64,000 bases of DNA. Source: Owenia fusiformis. Its lineage: Eukaryota > Annelida > Polychaeta > Sabellida > Oweniidae. Numbering within the stretch: position 1 is the first letter of the stretch; each line of letters begins with the position of its first letter. The notes below the pieces were generated by a model that saw only the letters and a program-made list of their open reading frames with translations, did not search any database and was not told the DNA's origin. A program made the translations under genes and the position numbers. Below are positions 57,101-63,239 of this stretch, one piece after another. The stretch spans positions 13,166,150-13,230,149 of the forward strand of contig CAIIXF020000002.1 of the NCBI GenBank assembly GCA_903813345.2, written 5' to 3'.

Positions 57101-59329
57101 TTTAGTTTTCACATTGAGCACAGTTTTCCGGTTTAGGTTTTTTGACTGATTCTGACTCTTCATCACTAGGGTCATGTATAGAGATTATAAAATTGAAACC
57201 AAAATGTTGTGCTCAGCATGAATTTGACTGAAGTATGTGTAACATCAACAACACAATTGAAGTCTCAAAACTGGATGCTCAGTAACTTTGAGTGACTATA
57301 ATCCCTTTGTTTACCCAGATAAACACCAATTCACTTATCCAGAAATACCATTCAATGTCTATACAAAGAAAGTAACCAATGTTTTGGAAGATATGTTTCA
57401 AACTTTTTGCATAAATAGTTCATTTAATATTTGCCATTGATTTTTTTTCAATTCTGACAAAGTGATATGCACTGTCTTTGATGCCAATATTCTTCATCAA
57501 TTGTGATACAAATTGATAATTTTGTAATCTCAGAAGAAGGATAAGATATTGAAGTTTAATAATATGTGTGATTGAGTTGGTTTACAAGACATTACAATTT
57601 TCAATATTTTGTAAGTCGATACCCTGACTCATTCCCAGACTCATCCTTTTACATAATGCTCTTGATATATAATAATTCATACTTCTTATACTTATTTATT
57701 ATCTATTCATAAGAAATCTTTTAAAACAATTATTTCTTTAAAAATGGACCCCTGCTTGAATCTCAAATAAATGATAAACGGTAATGTTGTGTGATCCTCA
57801 ACAAGCAATACCATATTCAGTGATATTAAATCTACTGATATAGTCTATAAAAATGATTGGAACTTGAACAGGACGTAATTTAAAAAAATTTGTCAATTCC
57901 TTTATCACTAATATACTTTACTTTGTATGAGAGAAGGAGTTCTAATAGAGATGAAGATAACCTTTGAATTTGACTCCCTTGGTAGCATAGACTCTAATAT
58001 AGCAGCACATTGTTGGGCTTCATCAGCAAACACGTGTATGACTGAGTTAGGTCCTCCCCTGGCCCCAAATAGATCTAAGCCATCTAGAGCTTCCAGTGCA
58101 GCCTGAAGAGAAATAATACAATGTTGGGTTGAAGAAATGTTATATAATGAACATTTCAAAATGCAATAATTACTTATATATGGTCCGTTTTAAAGCATTG
58201 TAAACTTTAAAAACTTGTTTCTGCAGCCAGCTCAATTTCAAGTGCAATAAACTAATACAATAAATTAGTACAGTAACCTTGGCCATCCCAATTGAGCTTG
58301 CATTCAACTCTGGTAGACCATGGTTTGTCTTGTCTCCCCTCTCCCAGATGCCGTAGTCCTGCAAGAACATAAGACACATAACTAGAATGCTAAATTGATT
58401 TGAGACTCCAGACTGAATTGACCTAGACAAGTAGGTAGGTAGGTAGGTAGGTAGGTAGGTAAGTAGGTAAGTAGGTAGGTAGGTAGGTAGGTAGGTAAGG
58501 TAGGTAAGGTAGCTAGGTAGCTAGGTAGCTAGCTAGGTAGCTAGCTAGGTGGATGGGTGGGTAGATGGGTAGGTAGATAAAGTAGGTAGATAGTAAAGAA
58601 ACAAACATTCTTAGCAAATTCTGCTTGAAAATTTGAGTCTTATAATAAAAACACACAAAAGTGCAAAAGAGCTATTTACTCATGGAGTTTTAATTACAAT
58701 AAAAAAATCACATATTCTTGATAATTATAACTCACAGGTATATTGTAAGCCACTTCCACATAGAACACCAAGTTTTGTATAAAGGCCACCTCATCTAATG
58801 TGAACACTATTTGTAGCCCTGCAAATTAAGATAAGATGAACTTTGTTTAAACAAACAGATGCAAGCAAGTATAACATGGTAGTAACATCCAAGTTGTTTC
58901 CACCTGCCATTTTTAAAGATGCTGAATTCTGACCGCTTCCTGTCAACCGTCAAACACCAACCACAAAAAACACAAAAAGTTGGAGACTATAACACGTGTC
59001 AAAGTAGCTTTAGTCAACCAAAAGGAATCAGGACAATGAGAAATAAACAACATCTCGTCTTTAAGAAATTTAAAGAATAATAATATCATATTTGTGATCT
59101 ACTTTTCACATTTCACACTACATTTCAATTATAAATATTGTATACAACTTTAAGTGGGGAGGGGTGTTTCATTAAGTTTTAGACCCTGAGAATTGAGTAG
59201 TAGCTAGTACTTATTATATCCATACCTGAGGCTGTCATTTGAGCTAACATAAGAAGATATAAAGATGTAGCATCTATTTGTAAGTGGCCCCACTCATTAT
59301 CTCCTACACAAGTGCTACCCTTGCTAACA
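20960..59329 (-). CDS. PHKA: Phosphorylase kinase regulatory alpha subunit (PHKA), 5' partial
   Basis: About 26 minus-strand exons from 59329 down to the TGA at 20960-20962 join in consistent phase to roughly 1,120 residues; vertebrate alpha subunits have about 1,235, so some 130 N-terminal codons lie outside. Exons at 59329-47645 form most of the glucoamylase-like (GH15-related) domain, with blocks [49 protein letters not shown] and [12 protein letters not shown] basic, serine-rich segment ([13 protein letters not shown]) follows, a plausible phosphorylation region. The C-terminal part has [67 protein letters not shown] and [13 protein letters not shown]. The protein ends CVIS, a CaaX box. 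The alpha subunit inhibits the gamma kinase in the (alpha-beta-gamma-delta)4 glycogenolysis complex until phosphorylated or bound by calcium. [16 protein letters not shown] and the CaaX end favour alpha over beta. Two sites force a choice between alternative exons (48148-49460 and 23840-26379). Exon positions are given separately. Confidence 0.93.
21673..21736. repeat. Perfect hairpin, about 28-bp arms
   Basis: ATAGACCTCAGAGCAGGTGT through TATAT, a loop of a few bases (CAACGA), then the exact inverse. One arm recurs at 16320-16375 in OCIAD1. Lies in the PHKA intron between 21181 and 21762. Confidence 0.7.
21762..21968 (-). CDS. PHKA: PHKA exon MTPGELKF
   Basis: Acceptor TTCCCAG, donor GACCAG|GTAATC; 69 codons, phase 0 to 0. 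[20 protein letters not shown], then [17 protein letters not shown], ending IFLEDQ. Strong match to alpha. Confidence 0.95.
22396..22449 (-). CDS. PHKA: PHKA 18-codon exon
   Basis: Acceptor GTTTCAG, donor [29 protein letters not shown], phase 0 to 0. Aligns with the LSxxGxxLPSSTTRE segment of vertebrate alpha. Confidence 0.92.
22576..22749 (-). CDS. PHKA: PHKA exon [17 protein letters not shown]
   Basis: Acceptor TTGTTTCAG, donor AAGG|GTAAGT; 58 codons, phase 0 to 0. [20 protein letters not shown], then [20 protein letters not shown] and [10 protein letters not shown]. Confidence 0.95.
22895..23300. repeat. Degenerate about 55-bp tandem repeat
   Basis: Repeats of TTACTCCCTGGAATATTTGA, CTAGAAATATCAACT and GTTTGGTGAA in about seven diverged units, inside a PHKA intron. 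Confidence 0.65.
23840..23901 (-). CDS. PHKA: PHKA alternative exon Y (62 nt)
   Basis: Acceptor TCCATCACCAG, donor TCA|GTGAGT. Two bases complete a codon begun by G, then 20 codons [20 protein letters not shown]; ends phase 0 and joins TVGGT at 22749. Same phases as exons X and Z, so including two of them breaks the frame. Protein similarity is weak, so the exon rests on splice sites, phase and open frame. Confidence 0.6.
24008..24078 (-). CDS. PHKA: PHKA alternative exon X (71 nt)
   Basis: Acceptor CTATGCTTTTTAG (good pyrimidine tract), donor TTCAG|GTTTTA (weaker). Encodes (D)[20 protein letters not shown] then SFQ; phase 1 to 0. The PTGTSPS stretch resembles the serine-rich linker of vertebrate alpha subunits. 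Confidence 0.6.
25125..26209 (-). repeat. 105-109-bp minisatellite carrying exon sequence and a 5' splice site, 11 donors
   Basis: Unit in minus-strand order: ATCAAGGAAGAGATGAAGGT, GCTACAACACTATAACAC, then TATCATGATGGTCATGTTGA and CTAATTCCACTT, then GTAAG and a run of G. The unit nearest the exon is the 3' part of exon Z itself. GTAAGG donors recur at about 25143, 25249, 25355, 25462, 25569, 25675, 25784, 25890, 25996, 26101 and 26206. The three units nearest the exon have 105-base spacing; farther ones vary by the length of the G run. Confidence 0.9.
26210..26379 (-). CDS. PHKA: PHKA alternative exon Z (170 nt), donor inside a minisatellite
   Basis: Acceptor TTTTGTTTCAG. Two bases join G from the exon at 27926 to give Asp, then [38 protein letters not shown] and [18 protein letters not shown]; donor CTT|GTAAGG; phase 1 to 0. 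The LSI...RIKEEMK stretch aligns with the ISIHE...KTER...SEMKQ segment of vertebrate alpha. The part after EEMK has no clear counterpart, so an earlier donor (ATGAAG|GTGCTA, also phase 0) is possible. Confidence 0.65.
27926..28024 (-). CDS. PHKA: PHKA exon [18 protein letters not shown]
   Basis: Acceptor CTTGTAG, donor [30 protein letters not shown] then [12 protein letters not shown]; phase 1 to 1. Near-identical to vertebrate alpha. Confidence 0.95.
28058..28545. repeat. About 30-bp minisatellite
   Basis: Units of TGTATGATCATCACAATCTA and ATGTATTGA, about 16 copies with length and base variation; each has the palindrome TGATCA. Starts about 33 bases upstream (minus strand) of the 28024 acceptor but does not include it. 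Confidence 0.8.
28900..29108 (-). CDS. PHKA: PHKA exon [12 protein letters not shown]
   Basis: Acceptor ACATTACAG (which is also the minisatellite motif), donor TCAG|GTAGGC. (R)[56 protein letters not shown]; phase 2 to 1. Confidence 0.94.
29109..30420 (-). repeat. 45-bp minisatellite carrying a 3' splice site and exon start, about 28 copies
   Basis: Unit in minus-strand order: ACCTCATCTTCCCATTGAAC, TTGCTAAAATACTTATACAT, TACAG. The first 25 bases are a diverged copy of the start of the exon at 29108 (ACCTCTACCTCCTGATGAAC, TTGCT); the last 20 are a copy of the intron end with its CAG. Most units are 45 bases; some are 50 (extra GATAA-type insert). The closest upstream acceptor copies are at 29154 (+45) and 29204 (+50). 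Confidence 0.9.
30598..30755 (-). CDS. PHKA: PHKA exon [12 protein letters not shown]
   Basis: Acceptor TTGTCAAG, donor [63 protein letters not shown] plus two bases; phase 0 to 2. Confidence 0.95.
31330..31408 (-). CDS. PHKA: PHKA exon [12 protein letters not shown]
   Basis: Acceptor GTTTGTAG, donor GAAAAG|GTATGC. (K)[19 protein letters not shown] then LKELYEK; phase 2 to 0. Confidence 0.93.
31656..31769 (-). CDS. PHKA: PHKA exon [11 protein letters not shown]
   Basis: Acceptor ATTTCTAG, donor CCAA|GTATGT. (R)[19 protein letters not shown] then [18 protein letters not shown]; phase 2 to 2. Matches the SLQEQADILY block. Confidence 0.92.
31940..32865 (-). repeat. Dispersed about 0.95-kb repeat, inverted copy
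   Basis: Matches 56710-57650 in reverse complement over its length (for example CCTAAACCGGAAAACTGTGC here and its complement near 57120), and 9046-9345 in part. Confidence 0.85.
33470..34160. repeat. About 146-bp tandem repeat with ATGGCCGCC motifs
   Basis: Four to five units with TATAAAATTTGAACCAAATC, TATTTGAGTTATCAAAGATT, AAATGGCCGCCATTTTGAAA and GCGGCCATCTTGAAAATT. Ends in GGACGGATGGACAAACGGAC, CTCTATATCCCCCTCGAACT and GTTCGGTGGGAT. The same family fills 63240-64000 and occurs singly near 15540 and 24800. Confidence 0.8.
34440..34535. repeat. Hairpin element
   Basis: GGGAGGTTTATCC, AAGTATGTGTATCT / AGATACACATACTT stem, GAGATAAACCCTGC. Same family as 20395-20520. Confidence 0.5.
34933..35110 (-). 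CDS. PHKA: PHKA serine-rich linker exon
   Basis: Acceptor CTTTTCGCAG, donor CCACAG|GTAACA. (D)[38 protein letters not shown], ending EEEWFH plus two bases; phase 1 to 2. Little similarity to vertebrate alpha, but both junctions fit exactly. Confidence 0.85.
35818..36330. repeat. Degenerate about 46-bp tandem repeat
   Basis: Units built from ACATTGTACACA, CAGTCATATGCTTTACAGTT and CCACACCTAGT, about 11 copies. Intronic. Confidence 0.7.
36541..36788. repeat. Dispersed repeat with GGGACATA...TATGTCCCGC arms
   Basis: CAGCGGGACATAGGATTGAT on the left and TATATGTCCCGCTCC on the right are inverted. The right part (ATATAATATATCCATCCCGC) is the same sequence as at the window start. Confidence 0.5.
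36789..37164. mobile_element. 376-bp MITE with TTAA target duplication
   Basis: TTAA (36785-36788), AGGTGCAACAA ... TTGTTGCCCCT, TTAA (37165-37168). Flanking DNA continues as in the unoccupied copy at 1-130. TTAA is the piggyBac target. No ORF; has a 14-base G run. Confidence 0.75.
37320..37500. repeat. Hairpin element
   Basis: TTTTGGATATAGGGTC...CTCGGGGAGATAT / ATATCCCGAGGGATATACCC, TATATCCAAGAC. Same family as 20395-20520. Confidence 0.55.
38027..39700. mobile_element. Mariner-like non-autonomous element, TA-flanked, with nested insertion
   Basis: Left end GAGGGTGATCCAGAAGTAAT, GTCAAAGA; right end, inverted, CAGGGTGATCCAGAAGTAAT, GTCAAAGA. TA on both sides. About 780 bp without the 38493-39382 insert. 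Inner sequence matches in inverted form too (CTTCAAACTTGGTGCAGATG against CATCTGTACCAAGTTTCAAG). Confidence 0.8.
38493..39382. mobile_element. 890-bp near-perfect palindrome with TTAAT flanks
   Basis: Arms of about 400 bases start CACCCTTGGTATACGCAGCT and are almost identical on the inverted strand, around a short core holding two direct copies of CTTGCAGCGAGAAGACGGAC, CGGTTCGGGGCAAT. TTAAT at 38488-38492 and 39383-39387. The ends carry repeated CCGGTACGGGT words. Confidence 0.88.
41041..43060. repeat. About 603-bp tandem repeat, 3.3 copies, TGACCTT-rich
   Basis: Starts at about 41041, 41643, 42246 and 42850. Each unit has TTTACCCAGCATG, AACCTAATCAGATCTTGGCA, TGACCTTGACCTTCGACC and several AAAATGGCCGCC. 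Closes with a C-rich GCCCGCCCGCACGCCCACCC stretch. Fragments recur at 50030-50225 and 53690-53890. Confidence 0.88.
43200..43235 (-). CDS. PHKA: Candidate PHKA 36-nt microexon
   Basis: Acceptor TTTGCTTATTGCAG and donor GACTG|GTGAGT are both strong. Phase 1 to 1 fits the intron between 47200 and 35110. Would encode (A)[11 protein letters not shown]. No similarity supports it. Confidence 0.4.
44321..44353 (-). CDS. PHKA: Candidate PHKA 33-nt microexon
   Basis: Acceptor CTCTTTTAACAAACAG, donor TTTACAG|GTAATA; phase 1 to 1, (G)[10 protein letters not shown]. Weakly recalls the RPSFNLL stretch of vertebrate alpha. Unproven. Confidence 0.35.
45612..46124. mobile_element. 513-bp CAGGGTG-ended MITE, TA-flanked
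   Basis: Ends CAGGGTGATCCAAAAATGCC, ACCCACTAATTTT and, inverted, CAGGGTGACCAAAAATTGCC, ACCCACTAATTTT; TA both sides. No ORF. Confidence 0.85.
47200..47379 (-). CDS. PHKA: PHKA basic serine-rich exon
   Basis: Acceptor ATTTGTAG, donor CCCAG|GTAAAA. (E)[56 protein letters not shown]; phase 1 to 1. RRRSRSNS and KRTRS fit basophilic kinase sites such as PKA's. Supported by phase and splice sites more than by similarity. Confidence 0.85.
47645..47797 (-). CDS. PHKA: PHKA exon LSEFLTTSC
   Basis: Acceptor TTTATAG, donor TGAAG|GTAGGT. (D)[50 protein letters not shown]; phase 1 to 1. Confidence 0.94.
48148..48292 (-). CDS. PHKA: PHKA mutually exclusive exon, distal copy (145 nt)
   Basis: Acceptor TTCTGGACAG, donor CGCAG|GTATAT; phase 0 to 1. 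[48 protein letters not shown]. About half identical to the exon at 49316-49460, same length and phases. Departs more from vertebrate alpha than its partner. Confidence 0.9.
48312..48425. repeat. Intronic duplication, copy 1
   Basis: ATGATGCTGTGAAAGGGAAT through AAATCAGGGAAGC is repeated at 48701-48810 with about 85-90% identity (shared GACTTAGCAGAGATCAAACC, AACCATAGCCATAAGG). Confidence 0.75.
48430..48696. mobile_element. 267-bp TTAA-flanked MITE
   Basis: TTAA, AGGGTGACGG ... TTGTAACCCT, TTAA. Terminal repeat is only about 5-6 bases. Sits between the two copies of the intronic duplication. Confidence 0.45.
48701..48810. repeat. Intronic duplication, copy 2
   Basis: See 48312-48425. Both copies lie between the two alternative exons. 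Confidence 0.75.
49316..49460 (-). CDS. PHKA: PHKA mutually exclusive exon, proximal copy (145 nt)
   Basis: Acceptor TTTGCTTTCAG, donor CCTAG|GTTAGT; phase 0 to 1. [48 protein letters not shown]. The closer match to vertebrate alpha (QQFYLxLD, TDxxYL, PTxxFPI). Confidence 0.93.
49594..49850. mobile_element. Degenerate CAGGGTG-ended MITE
   Basis: Left end TA then CAGGGTGGTCCAAAAAATGG, GACACTCGTATTTC. The inverted GAAATATGAGTGTCCAATTT lies near 49818-49840, but the outer right end is decayed. Confidence 0.55.
50030..50345. repeat. Fragment of the TGACCTT-type repeat
   Basis: GTCAGATTTGAACTTCTGAG, CTTTTTTGACCTTGAAAAGG and similar, as at 41041-43060. Ends in ATCACCACTTTGTGGTGGTG, a short palindrome. 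Confidence 0.6.
50609..50718 (-). CDS. PHKA: PHKA exon [10 protein letters not shown]
   Basis: Acceptor AATTTTTTAG, donor CACAG|GTAAGA. (G)[36 protein letters not shown]; phase 1 to 0. Confidence 0.94.
50943..51077 (-). CDS. PHKA: PHKA exon [12 protein letters not shown]
   Basis: Acceptor TTACTTTTCAG, donor ACTAG|GTACAC. (V)[43 protein letters not shown]; phase 1 to 1. Confidence 0.94.
51226..51304 (-). CDS. PHKA: PHKA exon [12 protein letters not shown]
   Basis: Acceptor TTATTTACAG, donor [37 protein letters not shown]; phase 0 to 1. Confidence 0.94.
51640..51747 (-). CDS. PHKA: PHKA exon [11 protein letters not shown]
   Basis: Acceptor TTGATTTCAG, donor [47 protein letters not shown]; phase 0 to 0. 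Confidence 0.95.
52009..52424. mobile_element. 416-bp CAGGGTG-ended MITE, TA-flanked
   Basis: Ends CAGGGTGAGCCAAAAAAGGT, AACCCAA; right end is the exact inverse, with AACCCAACTGG. TA both sides. No ORF of note. Confidence 0.85.
52589..53190. repeat. About 146-bp tandem repeat, 4 copies
   Basis: Units of ACAAGATGGCCGCCCAAAAG, TTAATCAGCTCTAGTACTTG, GAAATCCGATGAGCGGTTTT and AATGGCGATGACAAGATTTT. Closes with ACGATCACGACCACGATCAC. Intronic. Confidence 0.85.
53276..53371 (-). CDS. PHKA: PHKA 32-codon exon
   Basis: Acceptor ATCTTTAAG, donor [44 protein letters not shown]; phase 0 to 0. Confidence 0.93.
53690..53890. repeat. Fragment of the 603-bp repeat family
   Basis: GCAGTTTTCTTGGAATTTTG, ATGACAAAAATTGATTTGTA and CAGACCTCAGTAGG match 41740-41890. 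Confidence 0.75.
53916..54038 (-). CDS. PHKA: PHKA exon [16 protein letters not shown]
   Basis: Acceptor CTTGTTTTAG, donor [53 protein letters not shown]; phase 0 to 0. Confidence 0.95.
54336..54389 (-). CDS. PHKA: PHKA exon [13 protein letters not shown]
   Basis: Acceptor GCATTTAAG, donor [29 protein letters not shown], phase 0 to 0; nearly identical to vertebrate alpha. Confidence 0.95.
54728..54832 (-). CDS. PHKA: PHKA exon [16 protein letters not shown]
   Basis: Acceptor CTCATTCAG, donor [46 protein letters not shown]; phase 0 to 0. Confidence 0.95.
55130..55800. repeat. Two-copy tandem duplication, period about 347 bp
   Basis: ATTATTGAGGGGTTCAACAG, AAGTTTACAAC, ATTGATTTTATCTGTTTAAT and TTTAGTTCACTTTCT occur once in each copy at about 55131 and 55479. 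Intronic. Confidence 0.75.
56710..57650 (+). repeat. Dispersed about 0.95-kb repeat, forward copy
   Basis: Most complete copy of the family also seen at 31940-32865 (inverted) and 9046-9345 (partial). Includes GGATGTGTCCGGGTATATGC and CAGTTTTCCGGTTTAGG. No coding frame seen. Confidence 0.85.
57962..58102 (-). CDS. PHKA: PHKA exon [16 protein letters not shown]
   Basis: Acceptor TTCTCTTCAG, donor [59 protein letters not shown]; phase 0 to 0. Confidence 0.96.
58278..58358 (-). CDS. PHKA: PHKA exon [10 protein letters not shown]
   Basis: Acceptor GTTCTTGCAG, donor [39 protein letters not shown]; phase 0 to 0. The most conserved block of the glucoamylase-like domain. Confidence 0.96.
58435..58595. 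repeat. GTAG tetranucleotide microsatellite with GCTAG variants
   Basis: GTAGGTAGGTAGG runs drifting into TAGCTAGGTAGC and GTAGATGGG. It begins about 76 bases upstream (minus strand) of the acceptor at 58358. Confidence 0.9.
58736..58818 (-). CDS. PHKA: PHKA exon [15 protein letters not shown]
   Basis: Acceptor AATTTGCAG, donor ATACCT|GTGAGT. (G)[27 protein letters not shown]; phase 1 to 0. Confidence 0.95.
59226..59329 (-). CDS. PHKA: PHKA exon [15 protein letters not shown] (first in window)
   Basis: Acceptor TTATGTTTCAG, donor [46 protein letters not shown] plus one base; phase 2 to 1. The preceding exon was not found in the window. Confidence 0.95.
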
Positions 59330-60028
59330 CTGAAACATAACAATGGAAATTCCATTTTAATGTAATGGTAAAGTGTTACTGAATTTGAAATTAATATAAG
59401 GCCATATTTTCCCCTTATATTGTAGTTTAGACATGTGGATGTTATTTTGAAAGTGCATGTACTTTTAAGAACATATGAATTTATTTAAAGGTGTAGTGTT
59501 GGATAATAGCACAATCAAAGTAAAACCCCAGAATGTTTTGGCGTTAAAAGATGTAATCCAACTTTGAGGCTTCTACTAATATATTATATCTGATGATTGT
59601 TCACAGACAGTACTTATCGAATGGCTGGTAGTAAAGTCAAAATAAAATTGAAAAACCTGGTCCAATTCACTCCAATTTGATTGGTTTTCTGGGTTTATGA
59701 AACTTGACAACGCATGTTGCCTAAAGTAGCAACGACGCGAAATACAACTTCTAAATAAAAATCCTTAATTCTGAAATGAGATAAAAACTTGATATGCATT
59801 CATGTATCGCAAATTCGGTATCGATTGAAACTGAATGTTCCTCAATTATGCGACAAATACTTGATAATAATAAAGAAGCACGTACCATCAAACAATGCCA
59901 CATAACATCTTAAATGTTCACTTATAATAGTTAAATTTTCAAAACATGTTTTCTAATTGGCAATTTTTGTCATAAATCAAACTTTTCGTGTGAAACGAAA
60001 AAATTGTCGAATAAATTGATTAACTCCC
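59330..60028. other. Upstream PHKA intron, nothing further recognised
   Basis: No exon, RNA gene or clear repeat seen. Confidence 0.4.
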
Positions 60029-62341
60029 ATGCAGTGTATATATGTCAAGATTTAGGGACAAAAATTGATGTCATTTTGAAGTAAAGCTTTTTATTTTTAC
60101 AATGACGAGTTGAGAAATTTAAAAACATCCCACTTACTGAACTTTTAAACTTTTAAGGCATGTATTTTCAAAAAGCTTTACATTGGCGATATTACATTCA
60201 TGGACTTTGATTATTTTACGATTGAAAGTTATGAACTTTTATATCAGGAATTTTCAAATAGCTTTACATTGGCCATATTCCTTTACATTCTTGGACTTAG
60301 AATATTTCACGAAGCAACGTTGTGAACTTTTAATGCAGGCATTTTCAAAAAGCTTTACATTGGCCATATTCCTTTACATTCTTGGACTTAGAATATTTTA
60401 CGATTTAACAAGGTGAAATATTACAGCATGCATTTTCAAAAAGCTTTACATTGGCCATATTCCTTTACATACTTGGACTAAGATTATTTTACGATATAGA
60501 GAACTGAAATTTATGGCATTCTTGGACTTAGATTTTTTTGCGATTGAAAGTTGTGAACTTGTATAGCATGCATTTTCAAAAAGCTTTACATTGGCCATAT
60601 TCCTTTACATACTTGGACTAAGATTATTTTACGATATAGAGAACTGAAATTTATGGCATGCATTTTCAAAAAGCTTTACATTGGCCATTTTCCTTTACAT
60701 TCTTGGACTTAGAATATTTTGCGAGTGAAAGTTGTGAACTTTAATAGCATGCATTTTCAAAAACCTTTACATTGGCCATATTCCTTAGATTATTTTACGA
60801 TCTATTAGAAGTGAAATTTTATGACATGCATTTTCAAAAAGCTTTACATTGGCCATTTTCCTTTACATTCTTTGACTTCGAATATTTCACGATGCAAAGT
60901 TGTGAACTTTTAAAGCAGGTATTTTCAAAAAGCTTTACACTGGCCATATTCCTTTACATTCTTGGACTTCGAATATTTCACGATGCAAAGTTGTGAACTT
61001 TTAATGCAGGCTTTTTCAAAAAGCTTCACATTGGCCATTTTCCTTTACATTCTTGGACTTAGAATATTTTACGATATATACTTGATAACTTTTAAGGCAT
61101 GTATTTTCAAAAAGCTTTACATTAGCCATATTCCTTTACATTCTTGGACTTAGAATATTTCACGAAACAAAGTTGTGAACTTTTAATGCAGGCATTTTCA
61201 AAAAGCTTTACATTGGCGAAATTCCATTACATTCTTGGACTTAGATTATTTTGCAATTGAAAGTTGTGAACTTTTATAGCATGCATTTTCAAAAAGCTTT
61301 ACATTGGCCATATTCCTTTACATTCTTGGACTTAGATTATTTTACAATCTATAGAAGTGAAATTTTATGGCATGCATTTTCAAAAAGCTTTACATTGGCC
61401 ATTTTCCTTCACATTCTTGGACTTAGAATATTTCATGATGCAAAGTTGTGAACTTTTAATGCAGGCATTTTCAAAAAGCTTCACATTGGCCATTTTCCTT
61501 TACATTCTTGGACTTAGAATATTTCACGAAGCAAAGTTGTGAACTTTTTATGCAGGCATTTTCAAAAAGCTTTACATTGGCAAAATTCAATTACATTCTT
61601 GGACTTAGAATATTTCACGAAGCAAAGTTGTGAACTTTTTATGCAGGCATTTTCAAAAAGCTTTATAAAAGTTCACAACTTTCAATCGCAAAATAATCTA
61701 AGTCCAAGAATGTAATGGAATTTCGCCCATGTAAAGCTTTTTGAAAATGCCTGCATAAAAAGTTCACAACTTTGCTTCGTGAAATATTCTAAGTCCAAGA
61801 ATGTAAAGGAATATGGCCAATGTAAAGCTTTTTGAAAATGCCTGCCTAAAAAGTTCATGACTTTGGTTCGTGAAATATTCTAAGTCCAAGAATGTAAAGG
61901 AAAATGGCCAATGTAAAGCTTTTTGAAAATGTACGCCATAAAATTTCACTTCTATAGATCGTAAAATAATCTAAGTCTGAGAATGTAAAGAAATATGGCC
62001 AATGTAAAGCTTTTTAAAAATGCATGCTGTAAAATTTCACTTCTATAGATCGTAAAATAATCTAAGTCCAAGAATGTAAAGGAATATGGCTAATGTAAAG
62101 CTTTTTGAAAATCCATGCCATAAATGTTCACAACTTTCAATCGCAAAATAATCTAAGTCCACGAATGTAATGGAATTTCGCCAATGTAAAGCTTTTGAAA
62201 ATAAATGCGTTAAAAGTTTAAAAGTTCAGTAAGTGGGATGTTTTTAAATTTCTCAACTCGTCATTGTAAAGAAAAAAAAAAGCTTTACTTCAAAATGACA
62301 TAAATTTTTGTCCCTAAATCTTGACACTGATGATGCAGTGT
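60029..62341. mobile_element. Foldback (TU/FB-type) transposon with 9-bp target duplication
   Basis: ATGCAGTGT flanks both ends (60029-60037 and 62333-62341). The left arm starts at about 60042 with TGTCAAGATTTAGGGACAAA and the right arm is its inverse, continuing AAGTAAAGCTTT, AATGACGAGTTGAGAAATTT, AAAAACATCCCACTTACTGA. Inside the ends, both arms are tandem repeats of an about 90-bp unit (TTTTCAAAAAGCTTTACATT, GGCCATATTCCTTTACATTC, TTGGACTTAGAATATTTCAC, GAAGCAAAGTTGTGAACTTT), in forward orientation 60160-61665 and inverted 61668-62215. There is almost no unique centre and no transposase. Unequal arm lengths are typical of such elements. Confidence 0.88.
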
Positions 62342-62490
62342 CTCGGAATAGTACATTGAAAACAAGCACTGCCAAGGAGAGTATGATAAATTGATAGTCA
62401 TCTATATGTTCCCAGGAATATAAATAGAGAATAGCCTGCAACTTGTTTTGTGTACTAATCAATGGTATTTTGTTCAGTAAGTCAACTGTT

Positions 62491-63032
62491 GTTTATTGAT
62501 ATGGTTTTCCATTTTAATGTTATGGTTTATTGATATGATTTGCCATTTTAATGTTATGGTTTATTGATATGATTTGCCATTTTAATGTTATGGTTTATTG
62601 ATATGATTTGCCATTTTAATGTTATGGTTTATTGATATGATTTGCCATTTTAATGTTATGGTTTATTGATATGATTTGCCATTTTAATGTTATGGTTTAT
62701 TGATATGATTTGCCATTTTAATGTTATGGTTTATTGATATGATTTGCCATTTTAATGTTATGGTTTATTGATATGATTTGCCATTTTAATGTTATGGTTT
62801 ATTGATATGATTTGCCATTTTAATGTTATGGTTTATTGATATGATTTGCCATTTTAATGTTATGGTTTATTGATATGATTTGCCATTTTAATGTTATGGT
62901 TTATTGATATGATTTGCCATTTTAATGTTATGGTTTATTGATATGATTTGCCATTTTAATGTTATGGTTTATTGATATGGTTTTCCATTCTAATGTTATG
63001 GTTTATTGATATGATTTGCCATTTTAATGTTA
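62491..63032. repeat. 34-bp satellite, 16 near-identical copies
   Basis: Unit GTTTATTGATATGATTTGCC, ATTTTAATGTTATG. Starts run every 34 bases from 62491 to 63001. All copies are identical to the eye except the first and the second-last, which share GATATGGTTTTCC. Confidence 0.92.
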
Positions 63033-63239
63033 CCGCAATTTGAAACCAACTTTTCCAAACCCTCTCAAAATCTCTAGAAATAATACGTCTTCAAGGACAC
63101 AGGCCCACAGGGGTACAGTATATGGGATGATATGTTAAGGTATGTCTGCTTGCTTTGATCTCTCATCTCTCTTGGAAGTTAAACATCACAAAATCATGAA
63201 TTACAGTACTAGGTTTAGCTTGTTGAACTAGAAAACAGC

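Noticed and set aside
20960-59329. Phosphorylase kinase beta subunit
   Set aside because: [38 protein letters not shown] and the CaaX end fit alpha better; beta has different residues in these blocks and no CaaX box.
60183-61949. ORFs repeating FTLAIFLYILGLRIF on both strands
   Set aside because: Frames of the about 90-bp unit in the foldback element; not a membrane protein.
62491-63032. CRISPR-like regular repeat
   Set aside because: Direct 34-bp tandem satellite with no spacers, in an animal genome.
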